Below are positions 5,253 through 5,273 of a stretch of 5,273 nt of DNA, in pieces. The notes beneath the pieces were generated by a model. The model was given only the letters and a program-made list of their open reading frames with translations. It did not search any database and was not told the origin of the DNA. Position 1 is the stretch's first letter. Each line of letters starts with the position of its first letter. Where the stretch lies: NCBI GenBank assembly GCA_013331625.1, contig DUGC01000088.1:3797-9069 (forward strand), read 5' to 3'. The DNA comes from Candidatus Iainarchaeum sp. (GTDB lineage Archaea; Iainarchaeota; Iainarchaeia; Iainarchaeales; Iainarchaeaceae). The position numbers and the translations under genes were made by a program.

Positions 5253-5273
5253 GAATTCCGACCGGTGTAGCAC

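Overview
The window looks archaeal. Upstream of several genes there are A/T-rich TATA-like boxes 20-45 bases before the start codon, no bacterial -35/-10 pairs and little or no Shine-Dalgarno sequence. Arginine is often AGG, and a T-run ends one intergenic region. I cannot name the species. The gene types and short intergenic spaces would fit a small-genome (DPANN-like) or euryarchaeal lineage, but that is a guess.

Layout. Positions 1-90 hold a strong GC-rich hairpin, a small inverted repeat and the promoter of a DUF4956-type membrane protein (91-789, +). A 236-base convergent intergenic region follows (790-1025), with a T8 tract and a TATA-like element but no gene I can support. Next, on the minus strand, is a nucleotide-sugar 4,6-dehydratase of the CapD/PglF/WbpM group (1026-2495) that lacks the usual N-terminal membrane domain. 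A 156-base divergent promoter region (2496-2651) carries a 7-bp inverted repeat over the dehydratase start codon and a direct repeat upstream of the TATA box of the rightward genes. Rightward run a GT4 glycosyltransferase (2652-3743), a polysaccharide-deacetylase-fold protein (3740-4696, ATGA overlap with the glycosyltransferase) and a small SAM-dependent methyltransferase (4749-5252) that seems to have its own promoter.

How the genes may work together. The dehydratase would make a UDP-6-deoxy-4-keto-HexNAc precursor. The GT4 enzyme would transfer a sugar to a lipid- or glycan-linked acceptor. The deacetylase could remove N-acetyl groups from the precursor or glycan, and the methyltransferase could cap or modify a sugar. 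This is a typical surface-glycan or protein-glycosylation module. The DUF4956 gene is separately transcribed and has clearly different codon usage, so it need not belong to it.

I see no CRISPR array, tRNA, rRNA, transposase or defence gene. Nothing here proves a new system. The most checkable oddities are the likely frameshifted or truncated methyltransferase C-terminus, the start-codon hairpin of the dehydratase, and the repeats in the divergent promoter region.
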